NCBI RefSeq assembly: GCF_000426585.1
Contig: NZ_AUFQ01000003.1
Coordinates: 1 to 64,000 of the forward strand
From: Segatella baroniae DSM 16972 = JCM 13447
Lineage (GTDB): Bacteria > Bacteroidota > Bacteroidia > Bacteroidales > Bacteroidaceae
Direction: 5' to 3'
DNA length: 64,000 bases
Part shown: positions 15,568-23,361 of the stretch, in pieces
Layout of the letters: every line of letters starts with the position of its first letter
Numbering within the stretch: position 1 is the first letter of the stretch
Program-made: the position numbers and the translations under genes
Notes under the pieces: model-generated
Told to the model about the DNA's origin: nothing
What the model saw: the letters and a program-made list of their open reading frames with translations, nothing else
Databases searched by the model: none

Positions 15568-18003
15568 TTAAATGTTGGCTATACTCATGATATTGGCAAA
15601 CACGCCTGCCGCCGTTACGCTGGCACCGGCTCCATAGCCTTGAATCTGCATCGGATATTCTTTGTAGCGTTCCGTTGTCAGAAGCACGATGTTGTTGGAA
15701 CCTTCCAGGTTGTAGAACGGGTGCTCGCTGTCCATCGTCTTCAACGCAACGGAGGTTCGGCCATGATCCATGGTCGCCACGAACCGCCATCTCTTGCCTT
15801 CCGCTTCCAGCTTTAGGCGTTTCTCTTCAAACTCTTTGTCCAAAGTGGGCAGGCGCTTCCAGAACTCTTCAAGGGTGCTTGCAAAGAAGGCGGCCGGAAT
15901 GAGCATGTTCTTTTCCACGTCGGACAATTCCACTCGATACCCCGCCTCACGGCTCAGAATCACCAGTTTTCTGACGACGTCAGTACCACTAAGGTCTATT
16001 CGGGGGTCGGGTTCGGAATATCCCTGCTCCTTGGCCTGCCGGACAGCCTCAGAGAAAGGCACACCTTGCGACAGCGCATTGAAGATGAAGTTCAATGTTC
16101 CGCTCAATATGGCCTCGATCTTGAGAATCTTGTCGCCTGAATGCTTGAGGTCGTTGATGGTGCCGATGATGGGAAGGCCGGCCCCGACGTTCGTTTCAAA
16201 TCGGAAAAGGACGCCTCTTTTCAGCGCAGTCTGCTTCAAGCGCGCGTATTTCTCATATTCGCTGGAAGCCGCTATCTTGTTGGCTGCGATGATACTGATG
16301 TTGTGTTCCAGGAAATCCTGGTACAAACCAGCGATCTCTTTGCTGGCCGTGCAGTCGACGAACACGCTGTTGAAGATGTTCATCTTCAGTATATTGGCCT
16401 TCAACTTCTCGGGGGTGCTCGGCTCGGCTTGGTCCAACAAGGCGCGATAATTGTTGAAATCAATTCCGTCACGGTCGAAAACGGCCTTTTGAGAGCTGGC
16501 TATTCCCACGATGTTCAGCTTGAGACGCGACCGTTCTTTCAGTTCGTCATACTGGCTCTTGATTTGCTCTATCAGCTTTCCGCCCACTGTTCCGACTCCG
16601 CAGATGAAAAGATTCAGCACCTTGTATTCCGACAGGAAGAACGAGTCGTGCAGCACATTGAGCGACTTTCGCAAGGAGGTGCCTTCCACAACGAACGAGA
16701 TGTTGGTCTCGGACGCGCCTTGCGCGCACGCAATTACGCTGATACCGCTGCGGCCGAGCGTACCGAAAAGCTTGCCGGCTATGCCCGGCGTGTGCTTCAT
16801 GTTCTCACCGACAATGGCGATGGTGGCCAATCCGCTTTCCGCGTGCATTGGGAACATGGCACCCGTTTCAATCTCTTTTTCATACTCCCGGTTCAACACT
16901 TCGACCGCCCTCTCTGCATCCTGGTCTCTGACACCGATGGAAGTGGAGTTCTCCGATGACGCCTGCGACACCATGAACACGCTGATTCCATTGGCGGCCA
17001 ACGTCGTGAATATCCGACGGTTCACACCTCTTACGCCCACCATCGACAGTCCCGTCACTGTGATGAGGGTCGTCCCGCTGATACTCGAAATGCCTTTGAT
17101 GGGCTTGCGGTCGTTCTCCACTTTCTGCTTGATGACCGTTCCGGGATTTGTCGGATTGAAGGTGTTCTTCACCTTGATGGGAATGTTCTTGACGCAGACG
17201 GGGTAAATCGTCGGAGGATAGACCACCTTGGCGCCAAAGTTGCACAGCTCCATGGCCTCTATGTAGCTCAGTTCGTTGATGGTATAAGCGGTTTTGATGA
17301 CTTTGGGGTCCGCTGTCATGAAGCCGTCGACGTCTGTCCATATCTCCAGACATTCGGCGTCGAGCGCGGCCGCGATGATGGCTGCCGTGTAGTCCGAGCC
17401 TCCCCGCCCCAGGTTTGTCGTCCGTTCCGTCGTCTTGTCTCTGCTGATGAATCCCGGAACGAGCGATATGTGGGGCAGGTCGCTGAATGTTTTTTTAACG
17501 AGCCTGTAGGTCAATTCACTGTCAAGTGTATGCTTTTCGTTGACCCGTTCGGTCTTGATGAAGGTGCGCGAGTCGAACCATCTGGCACCTCTGATGAGTG
17601 TCGCCACGATGTTTGAGCTGAGACGTTCGCCATAACTGACGATGGCATCTTGTGTCTTTTCGCTCAAATCATGGATGAGGTATACGCCGAAATAAATGCT
17701 TTTCAGCTGGTCGAGGAGCGAATCCACCACATTAAAGAGGTTTTCTCGGCTTGAAGGGTCTGAAATGATGGCGTCGATCATTTGGTGGTGACGGTCGACC
17801 ATCGCGTCGAACTCCGTTTTCCAGCCCTGGTCTCCATTCAGTGCCAGTTGCGCCGTGTAGAGCAACTTGTCTGTTATGCCACCAAGTGCGCTCACAACGA
17901 CGATCACCGATTGTTGACGAGCCTCGTTTTCTACAATTTTCTTCAAGCTTAGAATGCTTTTGACGGAACCAACGGATGTTCCTCCGAATTTCAATACTTT
18001 CAT
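15568..18003 (-). CDS. thrA: Bifunctional aspartokinase / homoserine dehydrogenase I
   Basis: An 811-residue fusion catalysing the first and third steps from aspartate to threonine/methionine. The kinase starts KFGGTSVGSV (5-14) and contains GRGGSDYTAA near 199-208. Two ACT regulatory domains lie at about 316-376 and 395-457 (TVTGLSMVGVRGVNRR and IAIVGENMKHTPGIAGKLF), implying feedback inhibition. Homoserine dehydrogenase begins with the NAD(P) motif GVGTVGG (469-475), followed by EAILSGTLNFIFN and GYSEPDPRIDLSGTDV. It heads thrA-apgM-thrC, has its own canonical promoter at 18174-18205 and a leader of about 165 nt, in which I see no Thr-rich peptide. Confidence 0.97.
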   Translation of the reverse strand: MKVLKFGGTSVGSVKSILSLKKIVENEARQQSVIVVVSALGGITDKLLYTAQLALNGDQGWKTEFDAMVDRHHQMIDAIISDPSSRENLFNVVDSLLDQLKSIYFGVYLIHDLSEKTQDAIVSYGERLSSNIVATLIRGARWFDSRTFIKTERVNEKHTLDSELTYRLVKKTFSDLPHISLVPGFISRDKTTERTTNLGRGGSDYTAAIIAAALDAECLEIWTDVDGFMTADPKVIKTAYTINELSYIEAMELCNFGAKVVYPPTIYPVCVKNIPIKVKNTFNPTNPGTVIKQKVENDRKPIKGISSISGTTLITVTGLSMVGVRGVNRRIFTTLAANGISVFMVSQASSENSTSIGVRDQDAERAVEVLNREYEKEIETGAMFPMHAESGLATIAIVGENMKHTPGIAGKLFGTLGRSGISVIACAQGASETNISFVVEGTSLRKSLNVLHDSFFLSEYKVLNLFICGVGTVGGKLIEQIKSQYDELKERSRLKLNIVGIASSQKAVFDRDGIDFNNYRALLDQAEPSTPEKLKANILKMNIFNSVFVDCTASKEIAGLYQDFLEHNISIIAANKIAASSEYEKYARLKQTALKRGVLFRFETNVGAGLPIIGTINDLKHSGDKILKIEAILSGTLNFIFNALSQGVPFSEAVRQAKEQGYSEPDPRIDLSGTDVVRKLVILSREAGYRVELSDVEKNMLIPAAFFASTLEEFWKRLPTLDKEFEEKRLKLEAEGKRWRFVATMDHGRTSVALKTMDSEHPFYNLEGSNNIVLLTTERYKEYPMQIQGYGAGASVTAAGVFANIMSIANI

Positions 18004-18173
18004 CTCTTTAATGTTTTAATGTTCTTCCCCTTGACGAATGGGGTGTTCAATGGCCAAGCAAACTTGTAGAAATTCGGACTTCCAGTCGAACATTTACTGC
18101 CTTACAACGGCAGCCGACATCCATTCCGTAGGCCCAATGCTCCTGCAATGGTTATATTTCGGCTTAATTGCTG

Positions 18174-18205
18174 CAAAACTACTCATATTCTGGAACAGTG
18201 CCAAA
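18174..18205 (-). promoter_or_regulatory. thrA operon promoter and long leader
   Basis: TTTG (18202-18205), 20 bp, TAGTTTTG (18174-18181) on the minus strand is a textbook Bacteroidota promoter. The start near 18168 gives a 5' leader of about 165 nt. The leader has an 8-codon frame (ATG at 18120) without Thr bias and a CCCC/GGGG dyad near 18025-18045. A further TAAGTTTG lies at 18223-18230. Confidence 0.75.
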
Positions 18206-18286
18206 CATTTTGCTTCTATTTTCAAACTTACAGCTATGATTTGGCAGAATGACGCCGACGATGAAATCAATTTATAAATAATGTGC

Positions 18287-18294
18287 TACCTTTG
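18287..18294 (+). promoter_or_regulatory. -7 element touching the start of the FAD oxidoreductase
   Basis: TACCTTTG ends four bases before the ATG at 18299. Transcription would begin at or within a few bases of the start codon, implying a leaderless or nearly leaderless mRNA and excluding the in-frame ATG at 18281. No good -33 TTG is seen. Confidence 0.5.
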
Positions 18295-18298
18295 CAGC

Positions 18299-19870
18299 AT
18301 GATACAGGAATGCCAGATTAGAGTTTTGCCGCAACAGGCCGCTTCGGAAGAAGCCATTGCGGCTTATATAGCAAGGGAGAAAGGTTGGGATGTGCGTACC
18401 ATCAACCATGTACGCGTTTTGAAACGTAGCATTGACGCCCGCCAACGGACGATTTTCGTCAACCTGAAAGTGCGGCTTTATATCAACGAACTCCCCCAAG
18501 ACGACATGTTCGTGCATACCGAATATCCTTTCGTGGGCGACAAACCGCAAGTCGTTGTGGTAGGCGAGGGGCCGGCGGGGCTCTTCGCTTCGCTTCGCCT
18601 CATTGAGCTTGGGTTCTGTCCCATTGTGATAGAACGCGGCAAAAACGTGAGAGATCGCAAGAAAGACCTTTCGCTCATCACGAAGGTTCAGCGAGTGGAC
18701 GCGGAGAGCAACTATTGCTTTGGCGAGGGTGGAGCTGGTGCCTATTCCGACGGAAAGCTCTATACGCGAAGCAAGAAGCGGGGCAACGTGGAGAAAATAT
18801 TGAATGTATTCTGCCAGCACGGAGCTTCTACATCCATCTTGTCGGACGTCCATCCCCACATCGGAACCGACAAATTGCCGCGCGTCATTGAGAACATGCG
18901 CAACACCATCATCGCCAGTGGCGGGCAAGTGCACTTCCAAACCAAGATGACGGGGCTGCTTGTCTCGGGTGGAAGCGTCGTAGGTGTCGAGGCATTGGGC
19001 CTCACTTCTCAAGCGGAAGAAACCTTCATGGGGCCTGTCATCTTGGCCACGGGCCACAGCGCGCGTGACATCTATCGCTATTTTGCCCAAGCCGGCATTC
19101 CGATTGAAGCCAAGGGTATCGCCGTCGGGGTCAGGCTGGAACACCCCTCGCAGCTCATCGACCAAATACAATACCACAACCGGGAGGGAAGGGGCAGGTA
19201 TTTGCCCGCCGCCGAGTATGCTTTTGTCACCCAGGTGGATGGCCGAGGCGTCTACAGCTTCTGCATGTGTCCCGGCGGATTTGTCATCCCGGCAGCCACC
19301 GACAAGGAACAGATCGTCGTCAATGGCATGAGTCCCAGCAACCGTGGCACGGCTTGGAGCAACAGCGGCATGGTGGTGGAGATTCATCCCGAAGATGTAG
19401 GCGACCCGTCGGAGCCTCTTTCGGTGATGCGGTTTCAGGAGAAGGTGGAAAAAGACTGCTGGCTGAATGGCAATATGAGGCAGACGGCGCCGGCACAACG
19501 CATGGCCGATTTCGTGAACGGTCGGTTGAGTGCCGACCTACCCAAGAGTAGTTACGCGCCCGGACTCATTGCCAGCCCGCTCCATTTCTGGCTTCCCAAG
19601 ATGGTGGCGGGCAGGTTGCAGAAGGGTTTCCTCGACTTCGGCAGGCGCAGCCACGGCTTCCTGACCAATGAAGCAGTCCTCATCGCAACGGAAACGCGCA
19701 CCTCTTCGCCCGTGCGTATCGTCCGTGACCGCGAGTCGTTGCAGCATGTCACGCTGCAAGGTCTCTTCCCCTGTGGCGAAGGTGCGGGCTACGCAGGTGG
19801 GATAGTTTCGGCCGGAATCGACGGCGAACGCTGTGCCGAGGCCTGTTCGCTCTATCTCCGGTCACGGTAG
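18299..19870 (+). CDS. FAD-dependent oxidoreductase (COG2509-like)
   Basis: A 523-residue protein. An N-terminal region of about 80 residues (ELPQDDMFVHTEY at its end) precedes an FAD-binding Rossmann motif VVVVGEGPAGLFASLRL (GEGPAG at 89-94) with the acidic strand end IVIERGK. Further signatures are YSDGKLYTR, ILATGHSARD, FCMCPGGFVIPAAT and the C-terminal second FAD motif GLFPCGEGAGYAGGIVSAGIDG. These fit the uncharacterised dehydrogenase family COG2509; the substrate is unknown. The ATG at 18299 is chosen because the upstream in-frame ATG (18281) lies in the promoter. It ends in a 22-bp-period array with a terminator hairpin. Confidence 0.9.
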   Translation: MIQECQIRVLPQQAASEEAIAAYIAREKGWDVRTINHVRVLKRSIDARQRTIFVNLKVRLYINELPQDDMFVHTEYPFVGDKPQVVVVGEGPAGLFASLRLIELGFCPIVIERGKNVRDRKKDLSLITKVQRVDAESNYCFGEGGAGAYSDGKLYTRSKKRGNVEKILNVFCQHGASTSILSDVHPHIGTDKLPRVIENMRNTIIASGGQVHFQTKMTGLLVSGGSVVGVEALGLTSQAEETFMGPVILATGHSARDIYRYFAQAGIPIEAKGIAVGVRLEHPSQLIDQIQYHNREGRGRYLPAAEYAFVTQVDGRGVYSFCMCPGGFVIPAATDKEQIVVNGMSPSNRGTAWSNSGMVVEIHPEDVGDPSEPLSVMRFQEKVEKDCWLNGNMRQTAPAQRMADFVNGRLSADLPKSSYAPGLIASPLHFWLPKMVAGRLQKGFLDFGRRSHGFLTNEAVLIATETRTSSPVRIVRDRESLQHVTLQGLFPCGEGAGYAGGIVSAGIDGERCAEACSLYLRSR

Positions 19871-19962
19871 ACTGCCCTTTTGGTTTGTAACGGCTGTTCT
19901 TTTGGCTTTTAAAGGGGCTGCTTTTACAAGCTAAAAGCAGCCCCTTCTCCTCTGAAAAGCAG
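19870..19962. repeat. 22-bp-period array with terminator hairpin, after the oxidoreductase
   Basis: About four 22-bp steps follow the stop codon, many beginning GGCTG or CAG and ending in AAAAG or TAAA, with one 2-bp slip. The core AAGGGGCTGCTTTT (19912-19925) and AAAAGCAGCCCCTT (19933-19946) form a perfect 14-bp stem with a 7-nt loop, which would terminate the oxidoreductase mRNA. Motifs such as GCTTTTACAA are shared with the array at 12785. From 19963 to 20047 there are only two copies of CAGGTGCT flanking a G/T-rich stretch. Confidence 0.65.
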
Positions 19963-20047
19963 TGCTATCGCAACCCACTTGTCCAGGTGCTGTCCGACAA
20001 ATCTCGATATGATTTTTTTGGGGGGACTTGGACAGGTGCTTAAACAT

Positions 20048-20083
20048 TTGGCCACATATTGATTTGTCTCAATATGTGGCCAA
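20048..20083 (-). terminator. Perfect hairpin downstream of the DUF4270 operon
   Basis: TTGGCCACATATT (20048-20060) and AATATGTGGCCAA (20071-20083) form a perfect 13-bp stem with a 10-nt loop, 25 bp past the stop of the 45-residue gene. The minus-strand tail is only weakly T-rich. The direct repeat AATAAATGATGA occurs twice between the hairpin and that stop. Confidence 0.6.
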
Positions 20084-20107
20084 TAAATGATGAGCAATAA
20101 ATGATGA

Positions 20108-20245
20108 TTAAAGCGACTCGTCTTCCGGTTTCAGAATGGAAGCCTTTTTCTTTAGGAAGTGACTGCGAACGGTTCGGGACAGTTGCCATTTGGCTTTCTT
20201 GATTTCATACGCCTCCCGATGCGCCTCCAGGAAATTGTCTGCCAT
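20108..20245 (-). CDS. 45-residue protein downstream of DUF4270
   Basis: ATG at 20243-20245 and TAA at 20108-20110 encode a highly charged 45-residue protein starting MADNFLEAHREAYEIKKAKW. It starts 3 bp after the DUF4270 stop and is followed by a perfect hairpin, so it is very likely translated from the same mRNA. Small MADN-type proteins rich in Lys/Arg are familiar in Bacteroidota genomes, but I know no function. It has no signal peptide and is predicted helical. Confidence 0.7.
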   Translation of the reverse strand: MADNFLEAHREAYEIKKAKWQLSRTVRSHFLKKKASILKPEDESL

Positions 20246-20248
20246 CGA

Positions 20249-21712
20249 TTATTTGAATTTGGAATAGATAATGCTGATTTTCAGTGGAGCGTTTGGATTG
20301 TCTGCTCCTCCTACAAGACGTGTGCTTGTCAGAGCCATGTTGTGCCGAACTGCTGTCGTATATGTCACGTTGTTGATAGATGCAGTCGTCGTCGTCACAG
20401 GAATGATTACAACTTTATTCCAATCGGCTGAATGTGTATTTTCCTGTCTTGCTTTTGCCATGGCCTTTATCAGGCCGGAGATATTGCTGAATGTATATGT
20501 GTTCTTATAGCTTGTGATGCGATTGTTTTCTGATATATAGTCCCTTGACACCACATAAGAATTGATATTGTCATTGATGGAGCCGTTTTCAAAGAAAGAT
20601 TTCAGACTATCCTTAGGCAACATCAACAACTGTGTAGGCACAGGGAGGTTGAACTCTGTTACACCATTGTTGTTGATGCGCTGCAACACAATCTTGGCTG
20701 AATTGATGGAATCCTTTTCGTGGCCTTTGACGATGTCTTCTACGGGAAGTGTCAGCTCTGTGAATATTCCAGCCGGTGTTTTGATATAACAGCACGACTT
20801 GTCTTCGACAAGCTGTTGAAGTCGCTTCGTGTCGTTGACAATCTTGGATGTTTGCAGAATCTCTTCGGTACCGGGGAAAGAAATCAAAGCCACTCGGTTT
20901 TTCCCATTGCCGTTTTCCTCTTTGTCAGTCAGGTAGATATTCAGCTGAACGTTTGCGATATAGGCCATGGCTCCCAAACCACTCTTCACAGAGAAATTGA
21001 ATCCATGCACCACATGGCTTCTAAACATCTGGGAATTTTTGAAATATTCGGGATGCTTGTAATACGTCTGAAGTATATATGTGCCGAAATTTGAATAAGA
21101 TTGCCCGTCTTTGTCCGTGTACGGGTCGTTCAAGTCGAACTGCAAGTGCTTGTCATATCTTGAAGAAGACCGCAAGGAGTCTGAAACGGTGAGGTCGGTC
21201 AGAGTGCACATCTTCGATTTGTTGATGCCGTTTTCGCGCAGATAGCCATTTGCCGCCAAATCAAAATCGCTATAATATGACGACGTTTCAGGGAGGACTT
21301 TGGCCAATTCTTGTACGTTTATCTTGAGTGGGGCCAACGAATCACCATAAAAAGTCGTAAAGAATAAATTCAAAAAGCAAGAATCAGCCTGGGCTTTTCC
21401 ATCCTTTTTGTTTTGAATGAGTTCTTCTTTGGGGAAAGTGTAACCCTCTATCGTCGCTACTTGAGACATGAAACTGGACGTGACGAAATCCCCTGTTTCC
21501 GGGTCTTTGATGCGGCCAAGATAGCCTATGTGGCTTTTCCCCAATATGGAACCTGCCAAAATCGATTTGGACTCAACTTTAAAAGAGTCGGTCGAGACAT
21601 CTAACAAGTCAGATTTCTCTATCAATGAAACACCGATTTCGGCTGTAGAGTCATCGCATGATACGAGAGTGAGCGAGGCAAGGAATGCCATTGCCAGTAA
21701 ATAAACTTTCAT
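20249..21712 (-). CDS. DUF4270 lipoprotein
   Basis: A 487-residue protein with lipoprotein signal peptide MKVYLLAMAFLASLTLVSC, so the start is placed at 21712 rather than at an upstream in-frame Met. The mature protein begins DDSTAEIGVSLIEKSDLLDV and contains GYLGRIKDPETGDFVTSSFMSQV, both typical of DUF4270. The family is a Bacteroidota envelope lipoprotein of unknown role, often next to a glycogen-synthase-like gene, as here. The gap to the upstream GT5 gene is 29 bp and to the downstream microprotein 3 bp, so the three form an operon. Confidence 0.88.
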   Translation of the reverse strand: MKVYLLAMAFLASLTLVSCDDSTAEIGVSLIEKSDLLDVSTDSFKVESKSILAGSILGKSHIGYLGRIKDPETGDFVTSSFMSQVATIEGYTFPKEELIQNKKDGKAQADSCFLNLFFTTFYGDSLAPLKINVQELAKVLPETSSYYSDFDLAANGYLRENGINKSKMCTLTDLTVSDSLRSSSRYDKHLQFDLNDPYTDKDGQSYSNFGTYILQTYYKHPEYFKNSQMFRSHVVHGFNFSVKSGLGAMAYIANVQLNIYLTDKEENGNGKNRVALISFPGTEEILQTSKIVNDTKRLQQLVEDKSCCYIKTPAGIFTELTLPVEDIVKGHEKDSINSAKIVLQRINNNGVTEFNLPVPTQLLMLPKDSLKSFFENGSINDNINSYVVSRDYISENNRITSYKNTYTFSNISGLIKAMAKARQENTHSADWNKVVIIPVTTTTASINNVTYTTAVRHNMALTSTRLVGGADNPNAPLKISIIYSKFK

Positions 21713-21741
21713 CTTTCCTTCGTTTTTATGGAAAAAACTAA

Positions 21742-22545
21742 TCAATCACAAACTTTATTGATAAAATCGACATACGCTTGGGCATAATCACCTTCAGGAT
21801 GTTCCATGACAGGGAGCGCCTTGGCACGTGCATAATCCACCAAATCCGAATTGACGGTGCCGCTGGCAACAATGACGCCATCGCTGTAATCCAATGCCAG
21901 TTTGCCTAATTCTATAAAATTAAATGTCTCGTTGTAAACACTGAGCAGTTTTGCGTCTGCGTTCTTAAAGCCTACGCATTTTTTGAAGTTGCCGCCTAAG
22001 TCATTGACCAGGTGCTTTTCAAATAAGGACGTTATGACTTTCGTGTTCGCAAAAAAAGGTTCTTCGTTATATGCCTTCTTGATGTAGAGAGGAACGACGG
22101 CGCCCATCCAGCCTTGACAAATGATTACATCCGGAGTCCAGCGTAGTTTTTTCACAGTCTCCAAGACTCCACGGGCGAAGAAAATGGCACGCTCTCCGTT
22201 GTCTGGATATTCTTCTCCACTCTCATCTACGTCCATCTGACGCTTCATAAAGTAGTCGTCGTTGTCTATGAAATAAATCTGGAGCCTGGACTGGGGGATG
22301 GAAGCGACTTTAATAATCAAGGGATGGTCTGTGTCATCAATGATCAAATTCATTCCTGAAAGGCGTATGACCTCGTGCAATTGGCCTCTGCGTTCATTTA
22401 TTGTGCCCCACTTTGGGGTGAATGTTCTAATCTCAAAAGCACTTTCTTGTATTTTCTGAGGCAAGTCCCTTCCCATGACGGAAAGCTCGGATTCAGGCAC
22501 ATAAGGTGCTATCTCTTGATTAATAAATAAAACTTTCTTGGGCAT
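21742..22545 (-). CDS. Glycogen/starch synthase N-terminal (GT5) domain protein
   Basis: A 267-residue protein starting MPKKVLFINQEIAPYVPESEL, the GT5 ADP-glucose-binding half with RLQIYFIDNDDYFMKR, ERAIFFARGVLETVKKLRWTPD and ICQGWMGAVVPLY. A complete glycogen synthase is about 480 residues, so the C-terminal GT-B half is absent. The same short form next to DUF4270 recurs in Bacteroidota, so it is probably a stable variant rather than a fresh truncation. The ADP-glucose-binding KTGGL motif is replaced by PESEL, arguing against classic synthase activity. A TACCTTTG -7 box lies 23 bp upstream. Confidence 0.85.
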   Translation of the reverse strand: MPKKVLFINQEIAPYVPESELSVMGRDLPQKIQESAFEIRTFTPKWGTINERRGQLHEVIRLSGMNLIIDDTDHPLIIKVASIPQSRLQIYFIDNDDYFMKRQMDVDESGEEYPDNGERAIFFARGVLETVKKLRWTPDVIICQGWMGAVVPLYIKKAYNEEPFFANTKVITSLFEKHLVNDLGGNFKKCVGFKNADAKLLSVYNETFNFIELGKLALDYSDGVIVASGTVNSDLVDYARAKALPVMEHPEGDYAQAYVDFINKVCD

Positions 22546-22567
22546 ATTTGTTCAAATTTGGCTTATG

Positions 22568-22575
22568 CAAAGGTA
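22568..22575 (-). promoter_or_regulatory. Promoter -7 element of the GT5-DUF4270 operon
   Basis: TACCTTTG on the minus strand, 23 bp before the ATG at 22545, predicts a start near 22562. The -33 element is not clear. Confidence 0.5.
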
Positions 22576-22660
22576 GTGATTTTTGTTGACTTAAAGTCTA
22601 TTTTTAATTTTAATCAACATACCAGCCGTGGAAATTGGATTATTTTATAATAAATACAAT

Positions 22661-22697
22661 AAATCCTCTGACATTCTTTGCGAACATCAGAGGATTT
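22661..22697 (-). terminator. Terminator of the methylmalonyl-CoA decarboxylase operon
   Basis: AAATCCTCTGA (22661-22671) and TCAGAGGATTT (22687-22697) form a perfect 11-bp stem, 25 bp after the biotin-carrier stop. The minus-strand tail is A/T-rich. Confidence 0.75.
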
Positions 22698-22722
22698 CGT
22701 TTATTCAAAAGGCTCTTGTCTT

Positions 22723-23148
22723 TTATTCTATGACAACGAGCCCTTCTTCTTCCATGACACTTTGTCCTTGTTTTACAAGAATGGCGGTTACGGTTCCGTC
22801 GCTTTCCGCTTCGATGTTGTTGGCCATCTTCATGGCTTCCAGCACACATACGGTGTCGCCTGCTTTCACAAAGTCTCCCACCGCTACGTTGATGTTGATA
22901 ATTGTTCCGGGAAGGGGAGCCTTGACGGCATTGGCCGTATTGACATTCTCCAAGTTTGCAGGCGCCTCCGTGGCCTCTTCCTTAGCAGGCTTTCCAAGAA
23001 CCACCTTCTTCTTTTCGGGCTCTGCCTGTTCTTCCATCTCTACTTGGAAGTCTTCTCCGTTTACTGTAACATTGGCTACGTTGTTCTCGATATCCCCAAT
23101 GCTTACATTATACTCTTTTCCGTCTATCGTATATTTAAATTCTTTCAT
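22723..23148 (-). CDS. Biotin carboxyl carrier protein of a decarboxylase/carboxylase
   Basis: A 141-residue protein with an N-terminal domain (MKEFKYTIDGKEYNVSIGD), an Ala/Pro/Glu-rich linker (about 42-75) and a biotinyl domain. The biotin attachment site is EAMKM with K107; APLPGTIININVAVGD and MEEEGLVVIE complete the fold. It carries CO2 for MmdA, encoded two genes upstream. It is the last gene before a good terminator, so the membrane beta subunit usual for sodium-pumping decarboxylases is not in this operon. Confidence 0.93.
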   Translation of the reverse strand: MKEFKYTIDGKEYNVSIGDIENNVANVTVNGEDFQVEMEEQAEPEKKKVVLGKPAKEEATEAPANLENVNTANAVKAPLPGTIININVAVGDFVKAGDTVCVLEAMKMANNIEAESDGTVTAILVKQGQSVMEEEGLVVIE

Positions 23149-23166
23149 TGTAATCCAGTTTATACA

Positions 23167-23319
23167 TTATGGTTTGGGAGTCATTGACAAGAATCGGGCA
23201 TTCCACTCTGTGGCTCTTGGCTTGATGGTGATAATTCCGGATTCCTTGTCATGGACATTGTTTCCTTTATATTCAAAAAGTGCCATTGCAATGGCCGCAT
23301 AAACATTTTGATCCTTCAT
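23167..23319 (-). CDS. 50-residue protein between mmdA and the biotin carrier
   Basis: ATG at 23317-23319 and TAA at 23167-23169 encode MKDQNVYAAIAMALFEYKGN followed by a region with ESGIITIKPRATEWNARF. It lies 42 bp after mmdA and 18 bp before the biotin carrier, in the slot where an OadG/gamma or delta subunit is expected. There is no membrane span. Small proteins ending in a TI-P-SEW-like motif occur at this place in other Bacteroidota from memory. It is likely an accessory subunit, function unproven. Confidence 0.7.
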   Translation of the reverse strand: MKDQNVYAAIAMALFEYKGNNVHDKESGIITIKPRATEWNARFLSMTPKP

Positions 23320-23361
23320 AATTACATGTTAACCATTTACGTCGTAATTCAATGCAGTCAA

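Noticed and set aside
18004..18170. Thr-rich leader peptide in the thrA 5' leader
   Set aside because: The only ATG-started short frame (ATG at 18120) has no Thr codons, and no strong terminator precedes thrA.
21742..22545. Full glycogen synthase disrupted by mutation
   Set aside because: No C-terminal half is present downstream in any frame, and the same short form next to DUF4270 is familiar in the phylum, so it is treated as a stable short protein.
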